Made by a program: the position numbers and the translations under genes. A DNA stretch of 32,883 nt from JBBDMU01 sp040878115 (GTDB lineage: Bacteria > Bacteroidota > Rhodothermia > Balneolales > Natronogracilivirgulaceae). Below the pieces are notes generated by a model, which was not told the origin of the DNA, did no database searches, and worked only from the letters and a program-made list of their open reading frames with translations. How positions within the stretch are numbered: the stretch's first letter is position 1; each line of letters opens with the position of its first letter. Positions 17,651 through 26,498 of the stretch are shown piece by piece. The DNA is taken from the NCBI GenBank assembly GCA_040878115.1, contig JBBDMV010000043.1, positions 1 to 32,883 on the forward strand, written 5' to 3'.

Positions 17651-18526
17651 TTGAACAGAAACCTAGTTGCAGAATCTTGTCTTTTATGTATTGTATTTGT
17701 TTGGGCATTGAATTTTTCGGTAGTAAAATTCAGCCTGAACGAAATAGATCCGCTGAGTTTTAATGCAATACGATTTATTCTTGCCATAGCTTTCATCTGG
17801 CTTGTGGTCTGGAGAAGAAGAATACCAATAAAAGTGCAAAAGGGTGATTACCCCAGGCTTATTATGCTTGGCCTGTTAGGTAGTCTCGTTTACCAGGTTT
17901 TATTTATTTACGGAATAAATTTTACCTTCTCGGCGAATGCCGCCGTGATGCTGGGAACTATCCCCATTTGGGTTTCACTGCTGTCACATTTGTTTTTTGA
18001 GGAAAAACTTACCCGCATAAAATTTTGGGGTGTGGTTTTGGCTTTTGTCGGGGTAATTTTCATTATGGCTGGTGGAGAACAAGGTTTTTCACTATCCGCG
18101 GATAGTGTACTGGGCGATTTGATTATCATAATAGCGGCCATGGTTTTTGCGGTGTATACCCTATTATCCAAATCCATGTTAGAGCGTTACACGCCTCTTG
18201 AATTATCTACTGTCTTTCTGACCATTGGGGGGCTGGCTATAATTATCATTGCAATCCCTTCTTTATATGAATTAGATCATAAAGAAATTTCATGGCTGAC
18301 TTGGAGCGGGGCCTTTTACAGTGGGGTTTTCTCTATCGGACTGGCTTATCTGGTATGGAATTATGGCATTAAACAAGTTGGGGCTTTGCGTACTTCCACT
18401 TATCAAAATTTGGTGCCGGTTCTCGGTATTGCTTTGGGATTCATTTTACTAGGTGAAAGATTAATGATCATCCAGTATGCAGGCACTGCTTTTGTACTAA
18501 GTGGAATTATTCTGGCCAGGAAATGA
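17651..18526 (+). CDS. EamA/DMT family permease (second)
   Basis: A 291-aa permease with ten hydrophobic segments and two EamA domains (FVWALNFSVVKFSL at the first helix, ASxAxxLxPL-like segment replaced by STYQNLVPVLGI in the second half). It is only distantly like the EamA protein at 16106-17014, so this is not a recent duplication. Start is TTG directly after an in-frame TAA; no ATG exists within the first helix. Cargo unknown. Confidence 0.87.
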   Translation: MNRNLVAESCLLCIVFVWALNFSVVKFSLNEIDPLSFNAIRFILAIAFIWLVVWRRRIPIKVQKGDYPRLIMLGLLGSLVYQVLFIYGINFTFSANAAVMLGTIPIWVSLLSHLFFEEKLTRIKFWGVVLAFVGVIFIMAGGEQGFSLSADSVLGDLIIIIAAMVFAVYTLLSKSMLERYTPLELSTVFLTIGGLAIIIIAIPSLYELDHKEISWLTWSGAFYSGVFSIGLAYLVWNYGIKQVGALRTSTYQNLVPVLGIALGFILLGERLMIIQYAGTAFVLSGIILARK

Positions 18527-18719
18527 TATTAATCTAATTGAACAAAAATATTCATCTTTGTTTCATCTACAATGTTATTTACGAGAGGCTCTTGCGATAA
18601 GTCCTGCTTAGGCTAGAAAACAACGGTTCGGGGCTTAGCCTGTTGAAATTAAATTTCAAGCAATTCATCAGCGAACATTACGGCAGAAAAAAAAGGACCT
18701 ATAAGTTATCGGGTATTTT

Positions 18720-18758
18720 AAACGGCAGGTTTATCTCTAAAGGATAAACCTGCCGTTT
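18720..18758. terminator. Bidirectional terminator between convergent genes
   Basis: A perfect 16-bp stem, AAACGGCAGGTTTATC (18720-18735) with its complement at 18743-18758 and a 7-base loop, lies between the EamA gene (plus) and the nucleotidyltransferase gene (minus). T tracts are short on both sides. Confidence 0.8.
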
Positions 18759-18784
18759 TGCCGAATTCCAGTAAAGCTTATTTG

Positions 18785-19783
18785 CTATTTTACGGTCACC
18801 TGCGAATCATCGCCAACGTGAATCTCACCCTGTGTATCTGTTACCGAGGCGCGTATGCCCACCGTACTGTTGTTCAGGCGGCTGTTACTTATTTGGGCCT
18901 GCTCCATAATGATAGCGTCTTTTAATTTACTGCTCGAAATCCTGGCACCGGCACCCAGACTTACATTCGGTCCGATTTCAGAGTCCTCAATGCTTACATC
19001 ATCACCGAAATATACGGGAGGAATAATTTTTGAATTTTTATATTCGGTAGCCGGTTTACCGTTTTCCTTTTTCATGATTTCTTTGCTGGTATTAAGCCAG
19101 GCTGGGATGGTGCCGCAATCCAGCCATTCATCTACGGTTGCCGGTTTAAAAGTTTTACCGTCTTTAAGCATGCGGTCAATGGCATCAGTGAGTTGAAACT
19201 CATCGCCGTGTCCAACAACCCGGTGTTTCAGCAGATATTCTATTTCTCTCTTAATATCCTGGCCCTCTTTAAAATAATAAACACCTATAATAGCTAGATT
19301 TGAAATGAGTTCTTTTGGCTTTTCCACGAAACCGGTAATTTGGCCTCCTTCCTCAACGGCTACCCCAAAACGTGACGGATCTTCTACATGCTTAAGCCAA
19401 ATTACGCTGTCGGCATCCTCTACGCTCACCTTCTCTTTGGTATCAAAAAGTGTATCGGCAAAAACTATGATGACTTCTCCTTCCAGCGAATCAGCTGCGC
19501 AATACACGGCATGAGCTGTACCCAGAGCTTCATCCTGCTTGTAAAATGTGGGTTTGGCATCATAACGGTGACTCATTTCCGTCAGTTTATGTTTTACATC
19601 ATCTTCAAAATCGCCAAGGACAAATGCTATTTCGTCAATTTTTCGATCGAGCGTACGTGTAAAAGTCTGAATGATCCTCTCAATGATCATGGTACCGGCA
19701 ACGGGGAGCAATGGTTTCGGGGTGGTATGAGAGTGTGGCCTCAAGCGTGTTCCACGACCGGCCATTGGTATAATGAGTTTCAT
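18785..19783 (-). CDS. Sugar-phosphate nucleotidyltransferase (RfbA/GlmU-like)
   Basis: A 332-aa enzyme that makes a nucleotide sugar from NTP and a sugar-1-phosphate. The N-terminal domain has the signature GRGTRLRP (9-16) with TPKPLLPVAG (Lys23), the metal-binding Asp in FADTLFD, and GFVEKPKE. The C-terminal about 85 residues form hexapeptide-like left-handed beta-helix repeats (NVSLGAGARISSSKL and following), as in RffH-related dTDP/UDP-glucose pyrophosphorylases with a C-terminal helix. The exact sugar is not decided by sequence. Divergent from the MurF-like gene by 179 bp, hinting at a cell-envelope cluster. Confidence 0.88.
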   Translation of the reverse strand: MKLIIPMAGRGTRLRPHSHTTPKPLLPVAGTMIIERIIQTFTRTLDRKIDEIAFVLGDFEDDVKHKLTEMSHRYDAKPTFYKQDEALGTAHAVYCAADSLEGEVIIVFADTLFDTKEKVSVEDADSVIWLKHVEDPSRFGVAVEEGGQITGFVEKPKELISNLAIIGVYYFKEGQDIKREIEYLLKHRVVGHGDEFQLTDAIDRMLKDGKTFKPATVDEWLDCGTIPAWLNTSKEIMKKENGKPATEYKNSKIIPPVYFGDDVSIEDSEIGPNVSLGAGARISSSKLKDAIIMEQAQISNSRLNNSTVGIRASVTDTQGEIHVGDDSQVTVK

Positions 19784-19962
19784 AAAAACGAATAGCTGAT
19801 TTAAATTTAAGTTATTTTCTTAACTAAGATAAGAAGAACTTGCTATCTTAATCGAATTTGAATTACTGAATATAATTGATTTCCAATATTAGAAAAAGGA
19901 AAGGCGGCAAAGTCCGTTTAAACCCATATTACTCCTTTTAATCCAACACAAATACCACCGAT

Positions 19963-21600
19963 TTGAATTGGTACTACCACTTTATTGAAATAATAAGCTT
20001 CCTTTTAATTTATGTAATGGCAAGGAATATGCTCTACAGAGGGCGTTTCTTTTTACATATGTATCAGCAAGCCGGCTATAAAGGACGAGAGTTTTTTGGA
20101 TGGCTTAAAAATAACATAGTAACCTACGCCATTACGGTTGAACTTCTTGCTTTTAACCTCGTGGTCCTGACACTGAACACGATTCTCGAACCATACCTGA
20201 CCCGAACCGTACCGGTTCTCATCATCTTTATCTTTGCCCTGTTCTGGTGTGCACCTGTTGGTAAGTACACGAAAAATAAGCCCAAGAAGCCTTTGGCTTT
20301 TACACCCAGAATGATTCGCCTTACGATCACGTATGGCATTCTGGGTTTAATTATACCGATATACGGAACCTTGCTTTCTATTAGTTATGGCATCCTTTTC
20401 CCCGAAGTTTATATTCTGGCCGTTGCCTGGGTTTTGGGTAGCTTACTGCTGCCGTTCATCCTTTTGTTTGCGGGATGGTTGTTATATCCTGTTGAAAGGG
20501 TAATTCAGCAAAACTTCAAAAGGCATGCCCGGAAGAAGCTTGCCTCCATTCCAGAGCTAAAAACGATTGCTATAACCGGCAGCTATGGGAAAACAAGCAC
20601 GAAGTTTTTTATCAAAACATTATTAGCGGAACGTTTCAACGTTTGCTTTACCCCGGGAAGTTATAATACCCCAATGGGAATTTGCAAGGTCATCAATAAT
20701 GACCTGCAGCCGGCCCATCAGGTCTTAATTTTGGAAATGGGAGCTCGTTATAAAGGTAATATTGACGAACTATGTAAAATTGCAGCACCCAACGTAGCCG
20801 TTTTGACTAATATAGGTGTGGCCCATATGGAAACTTTTGGTTCGATCGACGCTATCAGAGCTACAAAGGGCGAGATACTCAATCACCTGGTGAATGATGG
20901 TGTAGCCGTTATCAATGCGGATGATACAAACCTGACCGATATGGTTAAGTACCGGAATGTCAAAACCATTAGTGCTGGTTTAGATAATGGTGATTTTCGG
21001 GCCTCCAATATAAGCTATGATGAAACCGGCTGCCGGTTTACCGTGACTTCACCGGATGGTTCTTCGGAAAAGGTGTATACGCACATACTGGGACCGCATA
21101 ATGTTCAAAATTTGCTACTGGCTTTTGCTGTAGGATATCATTTTGGCATACGTTTGAAAACGATGGCATTGGCCGCACGTAATATTGAACCCGTTGAGCA
21201 CAGAATGGAACTCAAGAAGAGCGACAGCATCACTATTATTGATGATGCATTCAATTCCAATCCTATAGGAGCACGGAATGCTGTAGAAACCCTTAGCAAA
21301 TTCAAGACCGGACGACGCATTATCATTACTCCCGGCATGGTTGAACTGGGAGATAAAGAAAATGAAGAAAACGAGCGTTTTGGCTTTGTAATCGGGAACG
21401 AAAATCTCGACCATGTTTACCTTGTCGGACCCAATAAAACCAAGCCTATATTTGAAGGAATACGCCGCAGCGGATTCGATATGGCCAAGGTAACGGTAGT
21501 AAACAACCTGTTTGAGGCCAATAAACAGCTAAAGGAAAACTTTCAAGCCGGTGATGTGGTGCTTTATGAGAACGACCTGCCGGATATGTATAATGAGTGA
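19963..21600 (+). CDS. Membrane-anchored Mur ligase (MurF-like)
   Basis: A 545-aa protein in two parts. Residues 1-180 hold about five hydrophobic segments; residues 185-545 form a Mur ligase with P-loop GSYGKTSTK (206-214), EMGARYKGNI, LTNIGVAHMETFGS, KGEIL (carbamylated-Lys region), GPHNVQNLLLA and IIDDAFNSNP. The match is to MurF, which adds D-Ala-D-Ala to the UDP-MurNAc-tripeptide. Soluble MurF is about 450 aa without membrane helices, so this is the membrane-fused subfamily, possibly a second ligase acting at the membrane. Start is TTG at 19963; ATG codons at residues 19 and 23 would cut the first helix. A mini-ORF overlaps its stop. Confidence 0.85.
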   Translation: MNWYYHFIEIISFLLIYVMARNMLYRGRFFLHMYQQAGYKGREFFGWLKNNIVTYAITVELLAFNLVVLTLNTILEPYLTRTVPVLIIFIFALFWCAPVGKYTKNKPKKPLAFTPRMIRLTITYGILGLIIPIYGTLLSISYGILFPEVYILAVAWVLGSLLLPFILLFAGWLLYPVERVIQQNFKRHARKKLASIPELKTIAITGSYGKTSTKFFIKTLLAERFNVCFTPGSYNTPMGICKVINNDLQPAHQVLILEMGARYKGNIDELCKIAAPNVAVLTNIGVAHMETFGSIDAIRATKGEILNHLVNDGVAVINADDTNLTDMVKYRNVKTISAGLDNGDFRASNISYDETGCRFTVTSPDGSSEKVYTHILGPHNVQNLLLAFAVGYHFGIRLKTMALAARNIEPVEHRMELKKSDSITIIDDAFNSNPIGARNAVETLSKFKTGRRIIITPGMVELGDKENEENERFGFVIGNENLDHVYLVGPNKTKPIFEGIRRSGFDMAKVTVVNNLFEANKQLKENFQAGDVVLYENDLPDMYNE

Positions 21601-21679
21601 TGTTGCGAGTACTCCTAAGATAAAATCCCCTACCGGACGTATCCCGTTTGTGCAAAAACCAAATACAGACGTCAGTTAG
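21593..21679 (+). CDS. 28-codon ORF overlapping the MurF-like stop
   Basis: An ATG at 21593 overlaps the end of the MurF-like gene by 8 bases and gives a 28-residue peptide ending at TAG (21677-21679). It begins MSDVASTPKIKSPTG and is basic. The overlap resembles translational coupling, as if a downstream operon partner once followed and was cut short. The peptide matches nothing I recognise and could be chance. Confidence 0.25.
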   Translation: MSDVASTPKIKSPTGRIPFVQKPNTDVS

Positions 21680-21848
21680 CGCAAGTCGGGCTTACGATGT
21701 TAATACTGCCCCAGATAGCAACTTCCGCCTGAACTAATAAGGTATATACTCAATTTCATCATCCCCTGTTATATCTTATTACCAAACAGAGTCTGGTTAA
21801 TCCATCAATCCTTCTGAAGACATGCATATAACCTGCTTGATTTACCCG

Positions 21849-21887
21849 AACCTTTGGAAAGTTCTAAACTTTCCAAAGGTTTACTAA
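21849..21887. repeat. REP-like palindrome, also a convergent terminator
   Basis: A perfect 15-bp inverted repeat, AACCTTTGGAAAGTT (21849-21863) with its complement (21867-21881), with a 3-base loop. The right arm and flank CTTTCCAAAGGTTTACTAA (21869-21887) recur exactly at the 3' end of the truncated RAYT gene (25533-25515, minus strand). It lies between convergent genes and can also stop transcription. Confidence 0.75.
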
Positions 21888-21912
21888 GCTTACAAACACT
21901 CATAACGCATAC

Positions 21913-22449
21913 CTAACCATTGCCTTCCAGCGTACTTAAAAGCTCTTTACTTCTTTGATCTGCCGGAAATTTAGCCATGCAATTGAACATAACCACCTTC
22001 GCTTCATTGAGCTTTTTCAAATGGGCCAGCACGATGGCATAATTTTGCAGTATAATTGGAGTTTCCCCACCGTGAAGGATACTTTTCTCAATGATATCCC
22101 GGGCTGGGGCGTATTTCTTTTGCTCCATAAGGCAGTCGAAAAGCTCGTTGAGCAAACCCACGTGATCGGGCCATTGTTCAAGGGCTTCAAGGTAAGACTT
22201 TTCTGCCTGATTATGATAGCCAAGCATGCTGCAAAGTGATCCCAAGGAGAAATGGATAAACGCACGGTCGTCGTCCGCGGCCGTTTTTAGATAATCTACA
22301 AGAGTGTCGCCAATGCCGCGAAGTTCTTTTACGAGAATAGCGTGAGCTTGTTCATCATTTTCATCCGTTAGCCGGTCAAGTTCCTCAGATATATCAACCA
22401 GCCTCTCGGAAATGGCCAATAACTCTTGTTTCATAGATGTTTGATTCAT
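21913..22449 (-). CDS. TPR-repeat protein
   Basis: A 178-aa soluble protein. After a helical, acidic N-terminus, about residues 65-170 form tetratricopeptide repeats: FIHFSLGSLCSMLGYHNQAEKSYLEALEQWP is a canonical unit (positions 65-95), followed by weaker units. Such folds mediate protein-protein contacts; no partner can be named. Start ATG 22449 (a GTG precedes directly). It is 18 bases downstream of the next minus-strand gene and probably co-transcribed with it. Confidence 0.75.
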   Translation of the reverse strand: MNQTSMKQELLAISERLVDISEELDRLTDENDEQAHAILVKELRGIGDTLVDYLKTAADDDRAFIHFSLGSLCSMLGYHNQAEKSYLEALEQWPDHVGLLNELFDCLMEQKKYAPARDIIEKSILHGGETPIILQNYAIVLAHLKKLNEAKVVMFNCMAKFPADQRSKELLSTLEGNG

Positions 22450-22467
22450 CACAGCCGGAGGATTGAT

Positions 22468-22824
22468 CTAAAGTGTCATTTCCACATCGTGTACTTTTCT
22501 GAGAATAGAAACAGCGTTTTTATCTTTGCTCTGCATAACTTTTTGTTCAAGGTTGGTCACCAAATCAGGCCGAACGTCTTCAAAAGCAGTTTCTTTTGCC
22601 TGATCTTCATTATGGGTACGAACAATAGTAAAAATCTCGTCGGCGCGGACTATACTATATAGCTTGTCTTTGTTGAAAGCATGTGAGCGTTTTTCCTCAA
22701 ACTGATCAAATAATGCAGGAAACTCTTCCGTATTTTGCGCTTTTTGCAGGACCTCAACATCCTTTGGGCCTTCAGCACTTAGGGGAATACGGCAGAGGAA
22801 GAAGTATTTTTCAGAATAGAGCAT
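22468..22824 (-). CDS. Conserved-looking hypothetical protein
   Basis: A 118-aa soluble protein, unrecognised. It is strongly charged, with a hydrophobic start (YFFLCRIPLS) and mixed helix/strand tendency; DKLYSIVRADEIFTIVRTH reads like two adjacent strands. It lacks a signal peptide or metal motifs. Intact frame, a good ATG, and 18-base spacing to the TPR gene support a real two-gene operon. Function unknown. Confidence 0.65.
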   Translation of the reverse strand: MLYSEKYFFLCRIPLSAEGPKDVEVLQKAQNTEEFPALFDQFEEKRSHAFNKDKLYSIVRADEIFTIVRTHNEDQAKETAFEDVRPDLVTNLEQKVMQSKDKNAVSILRKVHDVEMTL

Positions 22825-23087
22825 AAAGTTATAGACGATTTAATGCGAATGAGTTTATTTAATATACGAACTTTTAACGGTGCTTTCTTTAAAACAATGT
22901 CCACAGATATAGAGAAAATATGCGTCGTAATTATTTTGGGATCGCCAGCCACGGGATAACCTTTTTGCTTCTTGTTGGCGGTTTGGGTTATTATGAACAT
23001 TCCGGGTGTTGTACCTTCGTTATTTATAAAAAACAAAGTCAAGCCGCAAGCTCCCTACCTCCCGCCGCTGCGGCAAACGCTGTGCAC

Positions 23088-24383
23088 CTATTCTTTCCAA
23101 AACCCTTTCCGTGCATACCAGGTAAGCGCTAATCCGCGAAACACCATAAACAGGGTCATGGCCAGCCAGAGGGCGTGGTTGCCTAAAAGACCTATGGACC
23201 CGTAGTAAACGGGAATAAATATAAGGGCAACGCCGGCTAACATTGAATTTCTCATAGGTTTGGTTACCGTGGCCCCGAGGAAAACGCCGTCCCAGATGAA
23301 ACAAAGGCTGTTGATCAGCGGAGCGGCGGCCGTCCAGGCAAAGTAGCTCATAGCCAGGGCTATGATGGCTTGGTTGTTTGTGAACAGGCTGACAATCATT
23401 TCCCCGAAAAACATGTATATCATCGCAATACCAGCACCCAGGCCCAGTCCCCATCCAAGGGTATATTTAATAGCTTTTCTCAATCCCAAACGGTCTTCAG
23501 CGCCGATATAGCGGCCTACAATGCTTTCGGCAGCGTAGGCAAATCCGTCAACGCCATAGGCGAGGATCGCCCAAAGCTGTAATAATATCGTATTGGCGGC
23601 CAGTATATCATCACCGAACCCGGCCGATTTGGCCGTGAAAAATGAAAAAGCGAATATTACGCAAAGAGTCCGTATCAGGATATCGCGGTTTACGAAAAAG
23701 AACTTTTTGATCCCCGTAATATCGAGTATGCCGCCGGGGACAAAGGCTTTTTTAAGATGCCCGTATCTTTTCATCAGGAGGAACAGCCCGAAGAATAACC
23801 CGAGGTAGGCCGCGGCTACGGTTCCATAGGCTACGCCATCGACTGTCATGCCGAACCGGTAGATGAAGATGACATTGAAGAAAATATTCAGAAGGTTCAC
23901 GAAGATCGTCATCAACATGGGGTCTTTGGCATTCTGCATACCCAGGAACCATCCCTGAATGCCGTACATTGATAATGTTGCCGGAGCAGCCCAGATTCTT
24001 ATGTTGAAGTAAATACGGGCATACTCTTCCACCTCGGGCGACGAATCCACAAAGGTAAAGGTAAAATCCAAAATGGGCTTTTGGAATAAAAGCAGCATGG
24101 CGCTACCTGCCGCCGCCACTATAAGCGCCCTCGAAAAGACCAGCATAGACTCACGGTCATTCTTTTGTCCGTACGCCTGTGCCGTGAGGCCGGTGGTCCC
24201 CATACGCAGAAAGCCAAAACCCCAGTAGATGAAATTAAATATCATCCCGCCTACGGCGATAGCCCCAAGATAATAAACCTCATCCAGATGCCCCACCAAA
24301 GCCGTATCCACTGAGCTTAAAAGCGGTATGGAGAGGTTGCTGATGATGTTGGGAATAGCAAGGCGAAGTATTCGCTTGTTCAT
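23088..24383 (-). CDS. MATE family efflux transporter
   Basis: A 431-aa inner-membrane protein with 12 hydrophobic segments in two MatE halves, resembling the DinF subgroup. The N-terminus LAIPNIISNLSIPLLSSVDTALVGHLDEVYYLGA is the characteristic first two helices. It would export cationic or organic compounds driven by Na+ or H+. It starts 45 bp downstream of the peptidase gene in the same direction. Confidence 0.92.
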   Translation of the reverse strand: MNKRILRLAIPNIISNLSIPLLSSVDTALVGHLDEVYYLGAIAVGGMIFNFIYWGFGFLRMGTTGLTAQAYGQKNDRESMLVFSRALIVAAAGSAMLLLFQKPILDFTFTFVDSSPEVEEYARIYFNIRIWAAPATLSMYGIQGWFLGMQNAKDPMLMTIFVNLLNIFFNVIFIYRFGMTVDGVAYGTVAAAYLGLFFGLFLLMKRYGHLKKAFVPGGILDITGIKKFFFVNRDILIRTLCVIFAFSFFTAKSAGFGDDILAANTILLQLWAILAYGVDGFAYAAESIVGRYIGAEDRLGLRKAIKYTLGWGLGLGAGIAMIYMFFGEMIVSLFTNNQAIIALAMSYFAWTAAAPLINSLCFIWDGVFLGATVTKPMRNSMLAGVALIFIPVYYGSIGLLGNHALWLAMTLFMVFRGLALTWYARKGFWKE

Positions 24384-24428
24384 TATAAAGCCTCCCGCAA
24401 AATCTGGACCCTGTGGGAGTCGATCCTC

Positions 24429-25286
24429 TTATTCACCCTCATTGATCAGGAATGACTTCAGATTGGCATATACTTTTTGAATGTCATCCACAAAAACACG
24501 CTCGTTCTTCTGGTGATAAGGGAAAATGGCCGGCTCAATGGCTACCGAGGGAACGGGCGGCCCTGCAGGAGTATTCAGGTATTTTCCGTACGTAAGGTAA
24601 TCGTTCGTGTTGTTGAATAAGGTAATGTTCGGGTCCACCCTCAACAGTTTGTCAACCAGGTTTTTAGTAACGGATTTTTCTCCTTCAGAAGGTGTGGTTT
24701 TGGTAAACTGCCAGTGTTCGGAATACAATACCATCCCGGGTTCTCCCTTAAAAAGCGGTGTGGTATCAACGGTGATCACAGCAGCAGGCAGTTTGTCTTC
24801 TTTGACCAGAAATTCTGAAATACGCTCAGCCCCAATGCCGTGATGATAACCTTTCCCCTTATTTTTTAGCAGATGTGGATGCTTTCTAAGGCCAAAGCCT
24901 TCTTCCATTTCAGACAGGAGGACCAGCAAAGGCGGGAAATATTCAAACCGACTTTGCAAAGCCAGCGCCAGACAAATACCCAAACCGACGGAATCATCCA
25001 TCTGGCCTTCCAGATAGTCGCTTGTCTGTCTGAAAGGAAGCGTATCGGGTGGGTTTTCACCGAAATGATTGATCTTATCCAAATGTGCCGACAGGGCTAT
25101 GGGCTTAGCTTTCGGAGTGCCCGGAATTTCAAGAACCAGGTTGTTATCGTGAACGCGGTGAACTTTAATCCCTGGAATGGGTTCTGTCTTTTCAAAAATA
25201 TACGGGTGTATCACCTCTTCAAAAGAGCTGAATGACGGGATTTCGGCAATTTCACCGATCAAGTTGAGAAGCTGTTCCAAAGACAT
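24429..25286 (-). CDS. M20/M42-type metallopeptidase-like hydrolase
   Basis: A 285-aa cytoplasmic protein with the co-catalytic zinc motifs of the peptidase clan MH: SAHLDK (His68, Asp70), GQMDDSVGLG (Asp97/98, bridging), SEMEEG (Glu128/Glu129), VTVDTT (Asp174) and FPYHQKN (His258). It is somewhat shorter than typical M20 or M42 aminopeptidases (about 340-400 aa) and lacks an obvious dimerisation insert. Substrate unknown. Likely an operon with the MATE gene. Confidence 0.78.
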   Translation of the reverse strand: MSLEQLLNLIGEIAEIPSFSSFEEVIHPYIFEKTEPIPGIKVHRVHDNNLVLEIPGTPKAKPIALSAHLDKINHFGENPPDTLPFRQTSDYLEGQMDDSVGLGICLALALQSRFEYFPPLLVLLSEMEEGFGLRKHPHLLKNKGKGYHHGIGAERISEFLVKEDKLPAAVITVDTTPLFKGEPGMVLYSEHWQFTKTTPSEGEKSVTKNLVDKLLRVDPNITLFNNTNDYLTYGKYLNTPAGPPVPSVAIEPAIFPYHQKNERVFVDDIQKVYANLKSFLINEGE

Positions 25287-25390
25287 AGATCAAAGGTCCT
25301 TTCAAGTTAATCATATAAAATAAAGAACTTTAGTACCTGGTAAAAAGGAAAATAAATCAATACTTCCTCGGTCTTCTCCCGAACAACGCC

Positions 25391-25455
25391 GTATCAACAC
25401 CATATCAAGGCCGTATCAACACCGTATATTTACGGCTTTGATATGGTGTTGATAT
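25391..25455. repeat. Long near-perfect inverted repeat beside the RAYT remnant
   Basis: Arms of 25 bp at 25391-25415 and 25431-25455 pair except for the outermost base and one G-T, around a 15-base spacer. Within it GCCGTATCAACACC occurs twice directly (25388-25401, 25411-25424). It lies 44 bases past the RAYT stop on the minus strand, so it may be its terminator or a second REP-like sequence. Confidence 0.65.
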
Positions 25456-25498
25456 GTTTTTAATACGAGGTTCAGTAAAAGCGGGGGTAAGCCTGGTC

Positions 25499-25762
25499 TT
25501 ATTTTTGAACGCGTTTAGTAAACCTTTGGAAAGCTCCATCTCCTAAATTTGACAATATCTCATCCTTGCTTCTTACCCTCACCATAGCATGAAAGTGGTT
25601 TGGCAGTAGGCAAAAGGCATACGTTTCAACAACCGGATTCAGATAGAGTGAAAACTTATTTAGAAAAAACACATGGTTTTTATGTTCACGAAACAAGTTT
25701 TCATTTCCATTTACCCGGTTGTAGATATGATAGATGCTATTTTCAACAAAGGTTGTTGTCAT
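25499..25762 (-). pseudogene. Truncated REP-associated tyrosine transposase (RAYT)
   Basis: The 87-codon frame opens like Y1/RAYT transposases (SIYHIYNRVNGNENLF) and has the HUH motif LPNHFHAMV (about 52-60). It stops where the second half, including the catalytic Tyr helix, should follow; family members are about 180-200 aa. The last codons (AFQRFTK) are encoded by CTTTCCAAAGGTTTACTAA, one arm of the palindrome at 21849-21887. The gene thus ends inside a REP-like sequence, and the fragment should not cut DNA by itself. Confidence 0.8.
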
Positions 25763-25778
25763 TTCGGGTACTTTTTTA

Positions 25779-26498
25779 TTAAACCAAACCTTTCTCCCGC
25801 AGGCTTATATGGTCATAACCGGCAATAATGATGTGATCTTCTAATGCCACGCCCAATAACTTCCCTACTTCGCTGAGCCTTTTGGTTAACTGTATGTCTG
25901 ATTGAGAAGCCCTTGCATTGCCTGATGGATGATTGTGAAGCACTACGATGCTGTGAGCGTCATTCATAATGGCCTGACGCATCACCTCGGCTGGGTCCAC
26001 AATGGTAGCCGTTACGCCTCCGATACTGATTTTTTTGTAACCCAGCATAATTTTGGCGGCATTGAGAAAGGTTACGATGAATGTTTCTTTGCGAAGGTCC
26101 CTAAGTTTAGGCCCAAAAAAGGCGGCAACATCATCTGGAGATTTCATCTTGATCTTTTCTTCCAGTCCGGCTACTTGAAGGCGGCGGGCGATTTCAAATA
26201 CGGCTTCCAGGGTGATGGCCTTTACCGTGGCCACTCCGTTGATCACCCGCAGTTCCTGCCAGCTTTTTCTGGCCATTGGCCTCAGGCCTCCGAAATGTTC
26301 AAGCAGTGTGCGGGAGGTTTCGATCACGTTCATTTTGGTGCTTCCCGTTCTGAGAAGGATGGCAAGAAGTTCGGCATCGCTCAGGGAATCGGGCCCGTGC
26401 TTTTGCAGTTTCTCACGCGGCTGCTCTTCGGCGGTGAGTTCTTTGACGGATCTCTTTTGTTCGTAGGCTGTTGAATCTAATTTAACTTTATTTGACAT
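25779..26498 (-). CDS. radC: RadC family JAB/MPN protein
   Basis: A 239-aa protein with an N-terminal helix-hairpin-helix region (SWQELRVINGVATVKA) and a JAMM/MPN domain with HNHPSGNARASQSD (His188, His190, Asp201), the metal site of the DUF2466 family. RadC was named for DNA repair, but its true activity remains unsettled. Start ATG at 26498; an in-frame ATG at 26537 adds 13 residues without homology. The RAYT fragment follows 16 bp downstream. Confidence 0.92.
   Translation of the reverse strand: MSNKVKLDSTAYEQKRSVKELTAEEQPREKLQKHGPDSLSDAELLAILLRTGSTKMNVIETSRTLLEHFGGLRPMARKSWQELRVINGVATVKAITLEAVFEIARRLQVAGLEEKIKMKSPDDVAAFFGPKLRDLRKETFIVTFLNAAKIMLGYKKISIGGVTATIVDPAEVMRQAIMNDAHSIVVLHNHPSGNARASQSDIQLTKRLSEVGKLLGVALEDHIIIAGYDHISLREKGLV

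Noticed and set aside
18601..18650. AGGCTA/TAGCCT stem as a possible riboswitch
   Set aside because: It is a short stem, lies at the 3' side of the EamA gene between convergent genes, and matches no riboswitch consensus.
22920..23132. Plus-strand small membrane ORF
   Set aside because: It overlaps the 3' end of the MATE gene in antisense, and its second half has the composition of a shadow frame.
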